Shown here: positions 36,009 through 44,968 of the stretch, one piece after another
Layout: every line of letters starts with the position of its first letter
Numbering within the stretch: the stretch's first letter is position 1
Assembly (NCBI RefSeq): GCF_002091635.1
Contig: NZ_BDAC01000001.1
Coordinates: 186,001 to 250,000, forward strand
Length of the DNA: 64,000 bases
Direction of reading: 5' to 3'
DNA from: Pseudomonas indica NBRC 103045
GTDB taxonomy: Bacteria > Pseudomonadota > Gammaproteobacteria > Pseudomonadales > Pseudomonadaceae
Program-made: the position numbers and the translations under genes
The notes under the pieces: model-generated
What the model saw: the letters and a program-made list of their open reading frames with translations, nothing else
Databases searched by the model: none
Told to the model about the DNA's origin: nothing

Positions 36009-36757
36009 GAGCTGAAGCGCCCCTCCAGGCGGTAGCGCGAGCCGGGATAGACCAGCCGGGCGCTGGTCACCGCGCGGCGGCCCGACCAGGTACGGCGGCG
36101 AATCAACAGGCAGGGCTCATGGCGCTCGATGTGCAGCAAGCGGCATTCCTCCGCGTCGGCGAGGATCGCCTCGACCACGTGCTCGCCCTCGGTGAGCGGC
36201 GCCACTTGGGACAGGTAGGCATAGGGCGTGAGACTGGAGAAGTCCTGCTTGAGGTAGTCCGGCGCCAGTTCGGCGTTCACGTAGCGGTCTTCGACCTGCA
36301 CCGGCACGTCGTTCTCGTAGTGCACGATCAGCGAATGGAATACCCGCTGCCCTTCGCGGATATCCAGCGCCACGGCCCGCTCCGGCCCGGCCAGCTCTTC
36401 GCCGAGGCGGATCACCTCGCAACGGTGGCGATGACCACGGGCGGCGATTTCGTCGGCGATGTTATGTACCTCGAACAGGGCTGCCTGACCCTTGGGCTCG
36501 GCGACGAAGGTGCCGACACCCTGCATGCGCACCAGCAGCCCTTCGGCGGTCAGCTCGCGCAGGGCGCGGTTGATGGTCATGCGGCTGAAGCCCAGTTGGC
36601 TGACCAGTTCCGATTCGGACGGTACGCGGTGATGGGGCGGCCAGGCGCCCGACTGGATCTGCGCAACGATCATCTGCTTGACCCGGGCGTAGATCGGCGC
36701 GGGCTGGTCGCCAAGTTGCGCGGCCAGCGGAGTCGGCTCGGAAGGCGTGGCGTTCAA
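36005..36757 (-). CDS. hutC: GntR-family hut repressor HutC
   Basis: HutC represses the hut genes and is released by urocanate. It has 250 aa, read from a TTG start at 36757 that has AGGAG seven bases upstream. The N-terminal GntR winged helix reads HHRVPSESELVSQLGFSRMTINRALRELTAEGLLVRMQGVGTFVA, followed by a UTRA ligand domain (about 100-240). It is divergent from hutF, and the operator core TGTATATACA lies between them. hutD follows with a 4-bp overlap. Confidence 0.95.
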   Translation of the reverse strand: MNATPSEPTPLAAQLGDQPAPIYARVKQMIVAQIQSGAWPPHHRVPSESELVSQLGFSRMTINRALRELTAEGLLVRMQGVGTFVAEPKGQAALFEVHNIADEIAARGHRHRCEVIRLGEELAGPERAVALDIREGQRVFHSLIVHYENDVPVQVEDRYVNAELAPDYLKQDFSSLTPYAYLSQVAPLTEGEHVVEAILADAEECRLLHIERHEPCLLIRRRTWSGRRAVTSARLVYPGSRYRLEGRFSS

Positions 36758-36821
36758 GGGATTCTCCTACTCTTGGGCATACCGGCATGTACCGGATTAT
36801 CCAACCCCGGACAAGCCGCAG

Positions 36822-36850
36822 TTTACGGCGCCCTTACACATCTGTATATG
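36822..36850 (+). promoter_or_regulatory. Candidate sigma-70 promoter of hutF
   Basis: TTTACG (36822-36827) and TATATG (36845-36850) are spaced by 17 bp and point to hutF. The -10 box overlaps the HutC operator core. Confidence 0.5.
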
Positions 36851-36858
36851 TATATACA
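36849..36858. promoter_or_regulatory. HutC operator at hutF
   Basis: TGTATATACA is a perfect palindrome identical to the core at 34102-34111. It overlaps the -10 box of hutF and lies 30 bp before its ATG, a position suited to repression by HutC. Confidence 0.75.
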
Positions 36859-36887
36859 ACTTGAATGCCGATTGCGAGGCCCACGTC

Positions 36888-38249
36888 ATGACCGCCCTCT
36901 TCGCCGAACGCGCCCTGCTGCCCGAGGGCTGGGCCCGGAATGTCCGCTTCGAGATCGCTGCCGATGGCCTCATCGCCCATGTGACGCCCGACGCTTCCGC
37001 GGACGGCGCCGAGCGCCTGCACGGTCCCGTGTTGCCCGGCATGCCCAATCTGCATTCCCACGCCTTCCAGCGCGCCATGGCCGGCCTCGCCGAAGTGGCC
37101 GGCAATCCGCAGGACAGCTTCTGGACCTGGCGCGAGCTGATGTACCGGATGGTCGGCAAGATTACCCCGGAGCAACTCGAGATCATCGCCCGCCAGCTCT
37201 ACATCGAGATGCTCAAGGCGGGTTACACCGGCGTCGCCGAATTCCATTACGTGCACCATGACAGCGACGGCCGGTCCTATGCCGACCCGGCCGAACTGGC
37301 CCTGCGTATCGGCCGGGCGGCTCGCGACAGCGGCATCGGCCTGACCCTGCTGCCAGTGCTCTACAGCCATTCCGGCTTCGGCGGCCAGGCGCCCAACGAC
37401 GGGCAGCGCCGCTTCATCCACGGCACCGACAGCTATCTGGCCCTGCTGCAACGCCTGGACGCCGCCCTACGGAACGAGCCGGCGCAACGCCTGGGCCTGT
37501 GTTTCCATTCCCTGCGCGCCGTCACCCCAGAGCAGATCGACGCAGTGCTGGCGGCGGACGACGGGCAGCGGCCCATCCATATCCACATCGCCGAGCAGCG
37601 CAAGGAAGTCGACGACTGCCTGGCCTGGAGCGGCCTGCGCCCGGTGCAATGGTTGTACGAGAACGTACCGGTGAACGAGCGCTGGTGCCTGGTGCATGCC
37701 ACCCATGTCGCGGATGAGGAAGTTGTCGCCATGGCCCGCAGCGGCGCGGTGGCCGGACTCTGCCCGACCACCGAGGCCAACCTCGGCGACGGACTGTTCC
37801 CGGCAGTGGACTACCTGGCCCAAGGCGGTCGCCTGGGCATCGGCTCGGACAGCCATGTCTCGGTCAGCGTGGTGGAGGAACTGCGTTGGCTGGAATATGG
37901 CCAGCGTCTGCGCGATCAGCGGCGCAACCGCCTGTTCCGCGCGGATCGGCCCAACGTCGGTCGCACCCTGTATGACGCCGCCCTGGCCGGCGGGGCCCAG
38001 GCTCTCGGGCAGAACGTGGGCGCCCTTGCCGCTGGCCGCCGCGCCGATCTGCTGGTGCTGGACGGCAACGATCCCTACCTGGCCACCGCCGAAGACGACG
38101 CCCTGCTCAATCGCTGGCTGTTCGCCGGCGGCGATCGCCAGGTACGCGATGTGATGGTGAACGGCCGCTGGGCGGTGCGGGACGGCCGGCATGCCGCCGA
38201 GGAAGAAACCGCCCGGGCGTTTGCCCAGGTGCTGCGCGCATTACTCTGA
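36888..38249 (+). CDS. hutF: Formimidoylglutamate deiminase HutF
   Basis: HutF deiminates N-formimidoyl-glutamate to N-formyl-glutamate and ammonia, which defines the five-step histidine route with HutG. It has 453 aa from MTALFAERALLPEGW. Amidohydrolase metal motifs are GMPNLHSHAFQRAM, the HIAEQ segment in HIHIAEQRKEVD, LVHATHV and GSDSHVSVS. It is transcribed alone, divergent from hutCD, under its own HutC operator. Confidence 0.96.
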   Translation: MTALFAERALLPEGWARNVRFEIAADGLIAHVTPDASADGAERLHGPVLPGMPNLHSHAFQRAMAGLAEVAGNPQDSFWTWRELMYRMVGKITPEQLEIIARQLYIEMLKAGYTGVAEFHYVHHDSDGRSYADPAELALRIGRAARDSGIGLTLLPVLYSHSGFGGQAPNDGQRRFIHGTDSYLALLQRLDAALRNEPAQRLGLCFHSLRAVTPEQIDAVLAADDGQRPIHIHIAEQRKEVDDCLAWSGLRPVQWLYENVPVNERWCLVHATHVADEEVVAMARSGAVAGLCPTTEANLGDGLFPAVDYLAQGGRLGIGSDSHVSVSVVEELRWLEYGQRLRDQRRNRLFRADRPNVGRTLYDAALAGGAQALGQNVGALAAGRRADLLVLDGNDPYLATAEDDALLNRWLFAGGDRQVRDVMVNGRWAVRDGRHAAEEETARAFAQVLRALL

Positions 38250-38276
38250 GGGCTCCTACGGTCAGGCGGGTGCTCT

Positions 38277-38298
38277 GTAGGGGTGAATTCATTCGCCC
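38277..38298. repeat. Copy 1 of a 22-bp intergenic repeat
   Basis: TGTAGGGTGAATTCATTCGCCC contains arms GGGTGAAT/ATTCGCCC and is repeated, with one or two changes and in the opposite orientation, at 51269-51290. It lies between the convergent hutF and blc genes. Confidence 0.7.
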
Positions 38299-38315
38299 AA
38301 CGGAGCCAGGGACCG

Positions 38316-38858
38316 TCACTCACCCTCGCGCCAGATCAACTCCGACGTGTCGTACCCCTGCTGGCGAGCCACGGTGAGCAGCTCGTCGCGCTGCTCGGTG
38401 CTTAGGTTCGGCTTGCGGGACAGCAGCCAGAGGTACTTGCGGTTGGGATGGCCGACCAGGGCGACGCGGTAATCGTCGTCCAGGGACAACACCCAGTACT
38501 CACCCTTGGTCAGCCCCGGCAGGAGACGGCTGACACCATTGTCGAAGCGCACCCACAGTTTGTCGGTCTGCCCCGCCTCCTGGGGCTCCGCCTCGCCCTG
38601 CACCTGCTTCCACTTACCGGACACCGTACGGCAACGGTTGGTGACCGCCATCCGACCATCGTCCCGCAGTTGATAATGGGCTTCGGATTCCCTGCAGTCG
38701 CGCTGGAAGAACATCGGCAGGCGGGCCACTTCGTACCAGGTGCCCTGGTAACGGGCCAGGTCCACCTTGCCGACCGTCTCCGGCGGCGCTTGCCCGGTGC
38801 CGGAATTGGCGCAGGCGGTCAGCAACAGGCTGGCGAAGAGGACGAGCGGGAAACGCAC
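38316..38858 (-). CDS. blc: Outer-membrane lipocalin Blc
   Basis: This bacterial lipocalin has 180 aa from a GTG start at 38858, chosen for the AAGGAG site just before it. A lipoprotein signal MRFPLVLFASLLLTAC puts the lipid on Cys16. The lipocalin first motif YQGTWYEVARLPMFFQRDC is followed by AHYQLRDDGRMAVTNRC and YLWLLSRKPNLS, all Blc-like. It probably binds fatty acids or lysophospholipids in the cell envelope. A second small lipoprotein gene lies 47 bp upstream in the same direction. Confidence 0.92.
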   Translation of the reverse strand: MRFPLVLFASLLLTACANSGTGQAPPETVGKVDLARYQGTWYEVARLPMFFQRDCRESEAHYQLRDDGRMAVTNRCRTVSGKWKQVQGEAEPQEAGQTDKLWVRFDNGVSRLLPGLTKGEYWVLSLDDDYRVALVGHPNRKYLWLLSRKPNLSTEQRDELLTVARQQGYDTSELIWREGE

Positions 38859-38905
38859 GGGGATCTCCTTTACAACGCCACGGCCCGGCAAGGCCGTGGC
38901 CGGAT

Positions 38906-39160
38906 TTACTTGAGTCCCTGGCCGGAGAACATCATCACCTTGTCGCCGGCGAACTGGACGCTGATGAAGATCTGCTGGTCGCCCCAGGTGCAACTGGACA
39001 GACCCAGCGCGCCGGAGCATTCGGTAGGCTTGCCAAGCAGGTTTTCCACCTCGGCCTTGGTCATCCCGGCCTTGAGCTTGGCGTAGTTTTCCTGGTTGAC
39101 CTTGCTGCAGGCCGCCAACAGCACGCAGAACGACAGCACGGCAATACGACGCAGGGACAT
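38906..39160 (-). CDS. Small lipoprotein with BamE/SmpA-like repeat domain
   Basis: From MSLRRIAVLSFCVLLAACSK this is an 84-aa lipoprotein with lipobox LAAC. The mature part, NYAKLKAGMTKAEVENLLGKPTECSGALGLSSCTWGDQ, has the GMTKxEVxxLLGxP pattern of BamE/SmpA-OmlA and related DUF3862-type proteins. It also has two cysteines that may pair. Function is unknown. It may be co-transcribed with blc. Confidence 0.8.
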   Translation of the reverse strand: MSLRRIAVLSFCVLLAACSKVNQENYAKLKAGMTKAEVENLLGKPTECSGALGLSSCTWGDQQIFISVQFAGDKVMMFSGQGLK

Positions 39161-39293
39161 GAACGGACTACTCCTCGAGTGATGATGCGGGCAAGCTTGG
39201 CACAAGCAATGGCCCGTTGCCTGCTCACATCGCGGATATGGGACCTAAGCCCGCCCTTGCGGTTCCGTCGTGTTTCGAAGAAAGGGATAGAAC

Positions 39294-39902
39294 CTAGAAG
39301 CGCGACCCCGGTCCCTGCAGGAATACCCCCTCTTCCTCGGTGGTTTCCCGACCCAGGATGGCATTGCGATGGGGGAAGCGGCCGAAGCGCTCGATCACCG
39401 CGCGATGGCGCTCGGCATAGTCGAGAAAGCCGGCGAATAGCTCGTCTTCGTCCACCGACGAGGCTTCGCGCAGGTCGCGGAAGCGCTCCACCGACAGTGT
39501 CTGGCTGTCACGGTCTTCGGCATGCTCCAACGGCAGGTAGACGAACACCTGCTCGATCGGTCGCAACGCCTCTTCCCAGTGCTGCTCCAGGCCATGGCGC
39601 ACCAGTTCGCGGGAGCGGACGTCACCGGCGAAGGCGTGTGGCGTACCGCGGTGGATCATCCGCGGCAACTGGTCGAGCAGCAGGATCAGCGCCAGCCAGC
39701 CGTGGGGTTCGGCGGTCCACTCGGACAGACCGCCTGCCAGCGCCTGCTCGGTCAGATCGCCGAAACGCTCGCGCGCCTCGGCATCCTTGCTGTCGCGGTA
39801 GCCGAACCAGAGGCCGTTCTTCGCCGCTGCCACGTCGGCGGCACTGGCGGTCCGGTCTTCGCCGAACCACCAGTCGAGCAGGGACTGCCAGGGAGACCGC
39901 AT
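39294..39902 (-). CDS. DUF924 family protein
   Basis: This 202-aa protein starts MRSPWQSLLDWWFGEDR and shows the DUF924 pattern WFGYRDSKDAEARERFGDLTEQAL, LALILLLDQLPRMIHRGTPHAFAGD and RFGRFPHRNAILGRETTEEE. The fold is helical and TPR-like. No reaction is known. It is just downstream of fbp (3-bp gap), so the two are in one operon. Confidence 0.88.
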   Translation of the reverse strand: MRSPWQSLLDWWFGEDRTASAADVAAAKNGLWFGYRDSKDAEARERFGDLTEQALAGGLSEWTAEPHGWLALILLLDQLPRMIHRGTPHAFAGDVRSRELVRHGLEQHWEEALRPIEQVFVYLPLEHAEDRDSQTLSVERFRDLREASSVDEDELFAGFLDYAERHRAVIERFGRFPHRNAILGRETTEEEGVFLQGPGSRF

Positions 39903-39905
39903 GGC

Positions 39906-40919
39906 TTACTGCTGGTTGTGGTAGGCGGTGGCGCGCTCGACTTCTTCCTTCGAGCCGAGGAATACGGCCACCCGCTGGTGCAGGGATTCCGGCTGAATGT
40001 CGAGGATGCGCTGGCGCCCGTCGGTGGCGGCGCCGCCGGCCTGCTCGATGATCATCGACATCGGGTTGGCTTCGTACATCAGGCGCAGCTTGCCCGGCTT
40101 GGAGGGTTCGCGGGCATCGCGCGGGTACATGAAGATGCCGCCGCGGGTGAGGATGCGATGCACGTCGGCGACCATCGAGGCGATCCAGCGCATGTTGTAG
40201 TTCTTGCGCAGCGGGCCGGTGTCGCCGGCCAGCAGTTCGTCCACGTAGCGCTTAACCGGAGCCTCCCAGTGGCGCTGGTTGGACATGTTGATGGCGAACT
40301 CGGCGGTGCTTTCCGGGACGCGGATATTGTCATGGGTGAGCACGAAGCTGCCCAGTTCGCGGTCCAGGGTGAAGCCCTTGACGCCGTCGCCGAGGGTCAG
40401 CATCAGCATGGTCTGCGGACCGTAGATGGCGTAGCCGGCGGCGACCTGCTTGGAGCCCGGCTGAAGGAAGGCTTCTTCGCCGAGGGAGTCGTTCTGGCTG
40501 AAGCACTCGTTCGGGCAACGCAGCACCGAGAAGATGGTGCCGACCGAAACGTTGACGTCGATGTTACTGGAGCCGTCCAGCGGATCGAAGACCAGCAGGT
40601 AGGCGCCTTTCGGGTATTTGCCGGGAATCTGGTAGGCGTTGTCCATTTCTTCCGAGGCCATGCCGGCCAGGTGGCCGCCCCACTCGTTGGCCTCCAGCAG
40701 GATTTCGTTGGACAGCACGTCGAGCTTCTTCTGCACCTCGCCCTGCACGTTCTCGGTACCCATGCTGCCGAGCACCCCGCCCAGCGCACCCTTGGATACG
40801 GCGTGGCTGATTTCCTTGCAGGCCCGCGCCACCACCTCGATGAGGAAACGCAGATCCGCCGGGGTGTTATGGCTGCGGGTCTGCTCGATCAGATACCGAC
40901 TGAGGGTAACGCGGGACAT
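39906..40919 (-). CDS. fbp: Fructose-1,6-bisphosphatase class I
   Basis: Fbp makes fructose-6-phosphate in gluconeogenesis. It has 337 aa and starts [14 protein letters not shown]. Metal and substrate motifs are ASEEMD near residue 90, the metal site [11 protein letters not shown] and GTIFSV. The C-terminal [19 protein letters not shown] is also conserved. Pseudomonads need this enzyme for growth on organic acids, in keeping with the surrounding hut genes. It is convergent with nothing close; estA lies upstream on the same strand across a 130-bp gap. Confidence 0.96.
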   Translation of the reverse strand: MSRVTLSRYLIEQTRSHNTPADLRFLIEVVARACKEISHAVSKGALGGVLGSMGTENVQGEVQKKLDVLSNEILLEANEWGGHLAGMASEEMDNAYQIPGKYPKGAYLLVFDPLDGSSNIDVNVSVGTIFSVLRCPNECFSQNDSLGEEAFLQPGSKQVAAGYAIYGPQTMLMLTLGDGVKGFTLDRELGSFVLTHDNIRVPESTAEFAINMSNQRHWEAPVKRYVDELLAGDTGPLRKNYNMRWIASMVADVHRILTRGGIFMYPRDAREPSKPGKLRLMYEANPMSMIIEQAGGAATDGRQRILDIQPESLHQRVAVFLGSKEEVERATAYHNQQ

Positions 40920-41016
40920 TGGAATGACTCCGGAAGGGAAGGGAAAAACCCGCGCATTTTAGCGCGTTACAAACGTCGATGCTGCAGACACCGACGTCTG
41001 TGTGGAGTTCCCCCTT

Positions 41017-41053
41017 GGAGCCTGTTTGCAGAGCAGACTTTGAACGGGTTCTT
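41017..41053. repeat. Hairpin resembling an end of the 184-bp element
   Basis: GGAGCCTGTT near 41017-41026 can pair, using G-U pairs, with AACGGGTTCT (41043-41052). The GAGCCTGTTT part matches the terminal repeat at 20707. It lies directly after estA and may be a decayed end or act as its terminator. Confidence 0.3.
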
Positions 41054-43007
41054 ACCAGCTCCAGGCTACCGACAGATTCACCCCTTGCTGCGTCTGATCT
41101 TCGCCCTTGCGCCAGTGATAGCTCGCGCCCAGCGACAGCTCGCCACCAAGTTTCTGGCTGAAACCGAGACTGGCGCGGGTCAGGCGGTCTTCGGGCGTGT
41201 AGCCTTCGAGTGTGAAGTCGATCCCCGGCAGGCTGGTCAGGCTCATGGTCAGTTCGCCCGGATCGTCTTCGTATTCCCGTTCGCGGGCCACTTCGGCGAA
41301 TACCTGGGTGGACGGGCTCACCGCGAAACGCCCTTGGAAACCGGCGCCGAGGCGTTTGGATGTGCGGGTCTGGTCGTCGTAGGTCAGCGAGGTCGCGCTG
41401 TCGCTCTTCTCGGCGTAACCGTCCACCTCCACGCGGGCGTAGTCGGCACTGATGAAGGGGCTCAGGTGCCAGGTGCTGCCAGGCTGGGCTATGTCGTAGC
41501 CCAGGCGGCCGCCGAACGCCCACAACTGTCCATCGGTATCGCCTTTCTCGCTACGCGTGACGATGCCCAGGTCGAACTTACGCGAGAGATCGTCGTAATC
41601 TAGGTAGCCGCCGCTCAGGGTCAAGTCGGCCCACCAGCGGTTCGACTGGTACTGGGCGAAAGCCGTAGCGAGGTAGCTGCGCAATTCGTAATCGGAATCG
41701 GCCCGGCCGGCCTCCAACTCCTGCTGGTAGAGCCCGAGCGCCACACCGGCACGCCAGGCATCGTCCAGTCGATAGCTGCCGCCGAGGTTCAGGCTGTAGC
41801 CGTTACCGTCGCCGCTGGCCGAGGCATCCTGCTCGTCGAAGTCCAGGCGCTGCCCACCGGCATTGACGAAGCTGCGCCATTGGCCGACTGCCTGCCAGCC
41901 CTCCCAATCCGCCTGCCACTGGCTGCGCAACTGATCCTGATGGGCACGCAGGGTGCCGTGGGCCATCTCCGGCAGCAACGTCAGCTCCCAGGGAGCGGCC
42001 AGGAGGGAGTAGGTGTAGTCGGCGAAGATCTGCTGCACCGCGCTGGTCGGGTGCACGCTATCGTTGAAGATGAGTTTGCTGGGATCGGGGGTCGTGCTGC
42101 CGATTCCCCAGGTGGCGTTCGGGCTGGCGCAACTGTCGAAGCAGGTGGCGATCAGGTCCTGGGTGGCATCGAAGCCGAAGCTCGCCGCATCCGCGACGAT
42201 CTCGTTGAACAGCAGCGGCACGTTGAGCGGGATGATTTCCGCGTCGATGGCGGCGAGTTGGCTGACCAGCTCGGTATTGAAGGCCGCGACCAGGCCGGAA
42301 ATGGTGGCAGAGATTCCGGGAATCAGCGACTCCAGCGCCCGGGCATTCGGGGTCTGCCCTACGTCCGGCAACAGCGACACCACGATGTAACGCGCACCGG
42401 CGGCCTCCAAGGCGCGCACGCCATCCGCCAATCGTGTCGCGGAGGCTTGGGCTTGGGCGGTGGCCACGTCCGCAGGCGCGAGCGGGTTGATGATCAGATC
42501 GAGGAAATCGTTGCCGCCGCCGTTCACGTAGAACAGAGTATCCGAGTCAATCGGCTGCCCCAGCGCAGCCAGTTCGGCCAGGTAACCGGGACGGGTGCGC
42601 AGGTTGGTGCCGTCGGCCAACTCGACCACCGACCCCTCGCCGGTTCCGACGATGGAATCGAGAATCTGCTGGGTGGTGTTGCCACCCACCGCATAGTTGG
42701 TGCCGTCCGGCAGGCCCAGTGCAGCATTCACCGGCGAGGTGGAGGCAGTCAGGTCACCGAGGCCAAGCTGCAGGCTGAGCAATTGGGTCGAGTTCAGCGC
42801 GAAGAATTCGCTGGAGTCGTAGTTCGGCCCCGTGCGGTTGGTAAAGCGCCGGGTCGAGCCGGCTGGCCCGGATGCATCCGGAAATTGCCCGGCATCGCTC
42901 AAGCTGTCGCCGAACACGACCAGCCCGCTATAGGGCGAGGCCATGAGAGAAGAAGACGAGAAAGCCAGCAGGCACGCGGCCGCCAATGGGGTAAGCACAT
43001 GCTTCAT
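41052..43007 (-). CDS. estA: GDSL-family autotransporter esterase EstA
   Basis: EstA is an outer-membrane esterase linked in P. aeruginosa to rhamnolipid production and motility. It has 651 aa. The signal peptide (about 1-24) is followed by GLVVFGDSLSDAGQFPD with catalytic Ser35. The second catalytic block is DSVHPTSAVQQIFADY (Asp/His) near residue 315. Blocks II and III of GDSL enzymes are VGGNT and YVNGGGNDFLDL. From about residue 370 a beta-barrel passes to the end and finishes with aromatic GVNLSVAWSW. Length and layout match the P. aeruginosa protein. Confidence 0.95.
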   Translation of the reverse strand: MKHVLTPLAAACLLAFSSSSLMASPYSGLVVFGDSLSDAGQFPDASGPAGSTRRFTNRTGPNYDSSEFFALNSTQLLSLQLGLGDLTASTSPVNAALGLPDGTNYAVGGNTTQQILDSIVGTGEGSVVELADGTNLRTRPGYLAELAALGQPIDSDTLFYVNGGGNDFLDLIINPLAPADVATAQAQASATRLADGVRALEAAGARYIVVSLLPDVGQTPNARALESLIPGISATISGLVAAFNTELVSQLAAIDAEIIPLNVPLLFNEIVADAASFGFDATQDLIATCFDSCASPNATWGIGSTTPDPSKLIFNDSVHPTSAVQQIFADYTYSLLAAPWELTLLPEMAHGTLRAHQDQLRSQWQADWEGWQAVGQWRSFVNAGGQRLDFDEQDASASGDGNGYSLNLGGSYRLDDAWRAGVALGLYQQELEAGRADSDYELRSYLATAFAQYQSNRWWADLTLSGGYLDYDDLSRKFDLGIVTRSEKGDTDGQLWAFGGRLGYDIAQPGSTWHLSPFISADYARVEVDGYAEKSDSATSLTYDDQTRTSKRLGAGFQGRFAVSPSTQVFAEVAREREYEDDPGELTMSLTSLPGIDFTLEGYTPEDRLTRASLGFSQKLGGELSLGASYHWRKGEDQTQQGVNLSVAWSW

Positions 43008-43118
43008 GCACGGTCCCTGTTGTAGTTATTTGGATGGACGATGCGTGGGACTTTAGCCCGGAATGTAACTCTCTGCACAGGGAGCGTCCCGGTTTTCACC
43101 CGAATGGGTGAACCTGCT

Positions 43119-44762
43119 TCAGGCCGGGCTGCAGACCCGGTTGCGGCCTTCGCGCTTGGCCCGGTACAGCGCCGCGTCGGCGGCGTGCAGCAGTTCGTCC
43201 AGGGCCTGGCCCTGGTCCGGCCAGATCGCCATGCCGGCGGAGAGGGTCACGCCGCACGGCCCGCCACGGGTCTCGACCGGCGTCGCGGCGCGCTCCCGGC
43301 ATAGGGTTTCGAGGCGGCGGCGCGCCTCGTCGGCATCGGCGCCGGGCAGGATCAGCAGGAACTCTTCGCCGCCGATACGGAACACCGCATCCGAACCGCG
43401 CAGGTTCTCGCCCAGGTGCCGCGCCACGGCCCGCAGCACATCGTCGCCGATCAGATGGCCGTGCTGGTCATTGAGCGCCTTGAAGTGATCGAGGTCGATC
43501 AGCGCCAGGGCGATAGGCTCTCGTTCGCGCCGGGCGCGGGCCACTTCCCGGCTGAAGAATTCATCCAGGTAACGGCGGTTGTAGAGGCCGGTCAGCGGGT
43601 CACGGAGCGCCTGTTCCTGCAATCGCTCATGAAGACTGGAAATGATCCGCAGACGTTCCTCGCTGGTGGCCAGGGCCTCGGACAGCTTGAGTTCGCCCAG
43701 ATGGCGCTGGGTCACGTCGCGCAGGTAGAGCATCTGCCCGAGCACATGAGTGCCCGAACGGGTGACGCGCTCGATGGCACGGCTGCGCACCTCGTAATAG
43801 CGCGCGGGGCCGGCCAGTGTCAGCAGGCGATCCTGCTCGCCGCTCCACGACGTTTGCAGCAGAGCGTGCAGCTCGGCGCCGAACACCGGCCAGTCGATCA
43901 GTTTGCGACCCTGCCAACCGTTGCGCAGGCCGGCCAGCTTCAAGGCCGCCGGGTTGGCCTCCAGCACTCGCCACTGCGGATCGACCACCAGCACCGGGTC
44001 GAGCAATTCTTCCAGCAGCAGATGCCGAGCCACCGGCAACAGGTCGAACAGGCGCACTCCGACAATCAGCCAGGCAAACGCCGCCAGGGTGAAGGCGAAG
44101 CTGAACGGTGTCGGGTCGAAGCCGAACAGGGTGCGGTCGAACACGACATAGCTGACGTTGGCCGCCCAAGGCACCAGGGTGACCACCACGAACGCCAGGT
44201 AATGACGACGGTGCACACCATAGCTGATCACCGCGGCACGGATCACCACACCCAGGCAGAACGTCATCCCCAGGTAGACATAGACGGCCGCCGCATGGAA
44301 CAGCGGCCCATGGTCGTAGCGCACCGGCGCCCCCGGCTCGGCGGACATCGGCGTGGTGCCCGTGCCATAGAACAGGCCGTGCCAGGGATTGCTCAGGGCC
44401 ATCAGCCAGACCAGCAGCGGCACCAGCGTCAGCCCGAGCAGGCTGCGCGACGGCAGGGGCTGGCGCACGCTGTTCACGTATTGCCAGAGAAACACGGCCC
44501 AGAAGGTCGGCACCCCGATGATGCCGGGCCAGGCCATGGTCGCCCAGAACACCTTGCAGGTCGGCGCCTGGGCGGCCATTTCCAGGCTCGCCGCGGCCAG
44601 CCACCAGAGGCTGCCCAAGTGCAGCAGGATGAAACTGTCACGACCGGGAAAGGAGCGCTGCCGTCTGACCCAGCGCGCCAACAGCACCACACCCACGCAG
44701 ACGGCACCGGTCAGCAGCACGGGGAAGCTCATCGCCCAGGTCGATCCCCCGCAAGCGCTCAT
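43119..44762 (-). CDS. Membrane diguanylate cyclase with 7TM sensor and PAS domains
   Basis: This 547-aa protein makes cyclic di-GMP. Seven hydrophobic spans (about residues 10-230) resemble the histidine-kinase N-terminal 7TM region. A PAS domain (about 240-365) follows (LLEELLDPVLVVDPQWRVLEANPAAL), then a short coiled coil. The GGDEF domain (about 380-547) has RDPLTGLYNRRYLDEFF and the active site GGEEF. RGSD exactly five residues before GGEEF is an RxxD inhibitory site, so product inhibition is likely. The start is uncertain by about ten codons (MSACGG or MSFPVL). Confidence 0.92.
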   Translation of the reverse strand: MSACGGSTWAMSFPVLLTGAVCVGVVLLARWVRRQRSFPGRDSFILLHLGSLWWLAAASLEMAAQAPTCKVFWATMAWPGIIGVPTFWAVFLWQYVNSVRQPLPSRSLLGLTLVPLLVWLMALSNPWHGLFYGTGTTPMSAEPGAPVRYDHGPLFHAAAVYVYLGMTFCLGVVIRAAVISYGVHRRHYLAFVVVTLVPWAANVSYVVFDRTLFGFDPTPFSFAFTLAAFAWLIVGVRLFDLLPVARHLLLEELLDPVLVVDPQWRVLEANPAALKLAGLRNGWQGRKLIDWPVFGAELHALLQTSWSGEQDRLLTLAGPARYYEVRSRAIERVTRSGTHVLGQMLYLRDVTQRHLGELKLSEALATSEERLRIISSLHERLQEQALRDPLTGLYNRRYLDEFFSREVARARREREPIALALIDLDHFKALNDQHGHLIGDDVLRAVARHLGENLRGSDAVFRIGGEEFLLILPGADADEARRRLETLCRERAATPVETRGGPCGVTLSAGMAIWPDQGQALDELLHAADAALYRAKREGRNRVCSPA

Positions 44763-44893
44763 GGCAGCGCCACCCCGACGAGCGGAGAGAAACGCCCGCG
44801 CCGGACGAATTCCCGGAAGCTGCAGGCCGGTAGTGAGGCTGCCTGGATAAGAGACAAGGAATTTTCCCGAGCCGAGCGGTCATGAATGGAGGA

Positions 44894-44911
44894 ACGGGCG
44901 TTTCCGCCCGT
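44894..44911. terminator. Hairpin between DUF3999 gene and diguanylate cyclase gene
   Basis: ACGGGCG (44894-44900) and CGCCCGT (44905-44911) form a perfect stem with a TTTC loop. A second hairpin, TGGCTAT-CAA-ATAGCCA (44952-44968), abuts the DUF3999 stop. Together they may end the DUF2339-DUF3999 transcript. The 206-bp gap holds no other feature. Confidence 0.45.
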
Positions 44912-44968
44912 GCCTAAAGATACTGCAAAACCATCCGTTACGTGTGGATGTTGGCTATCAAATAGCCA

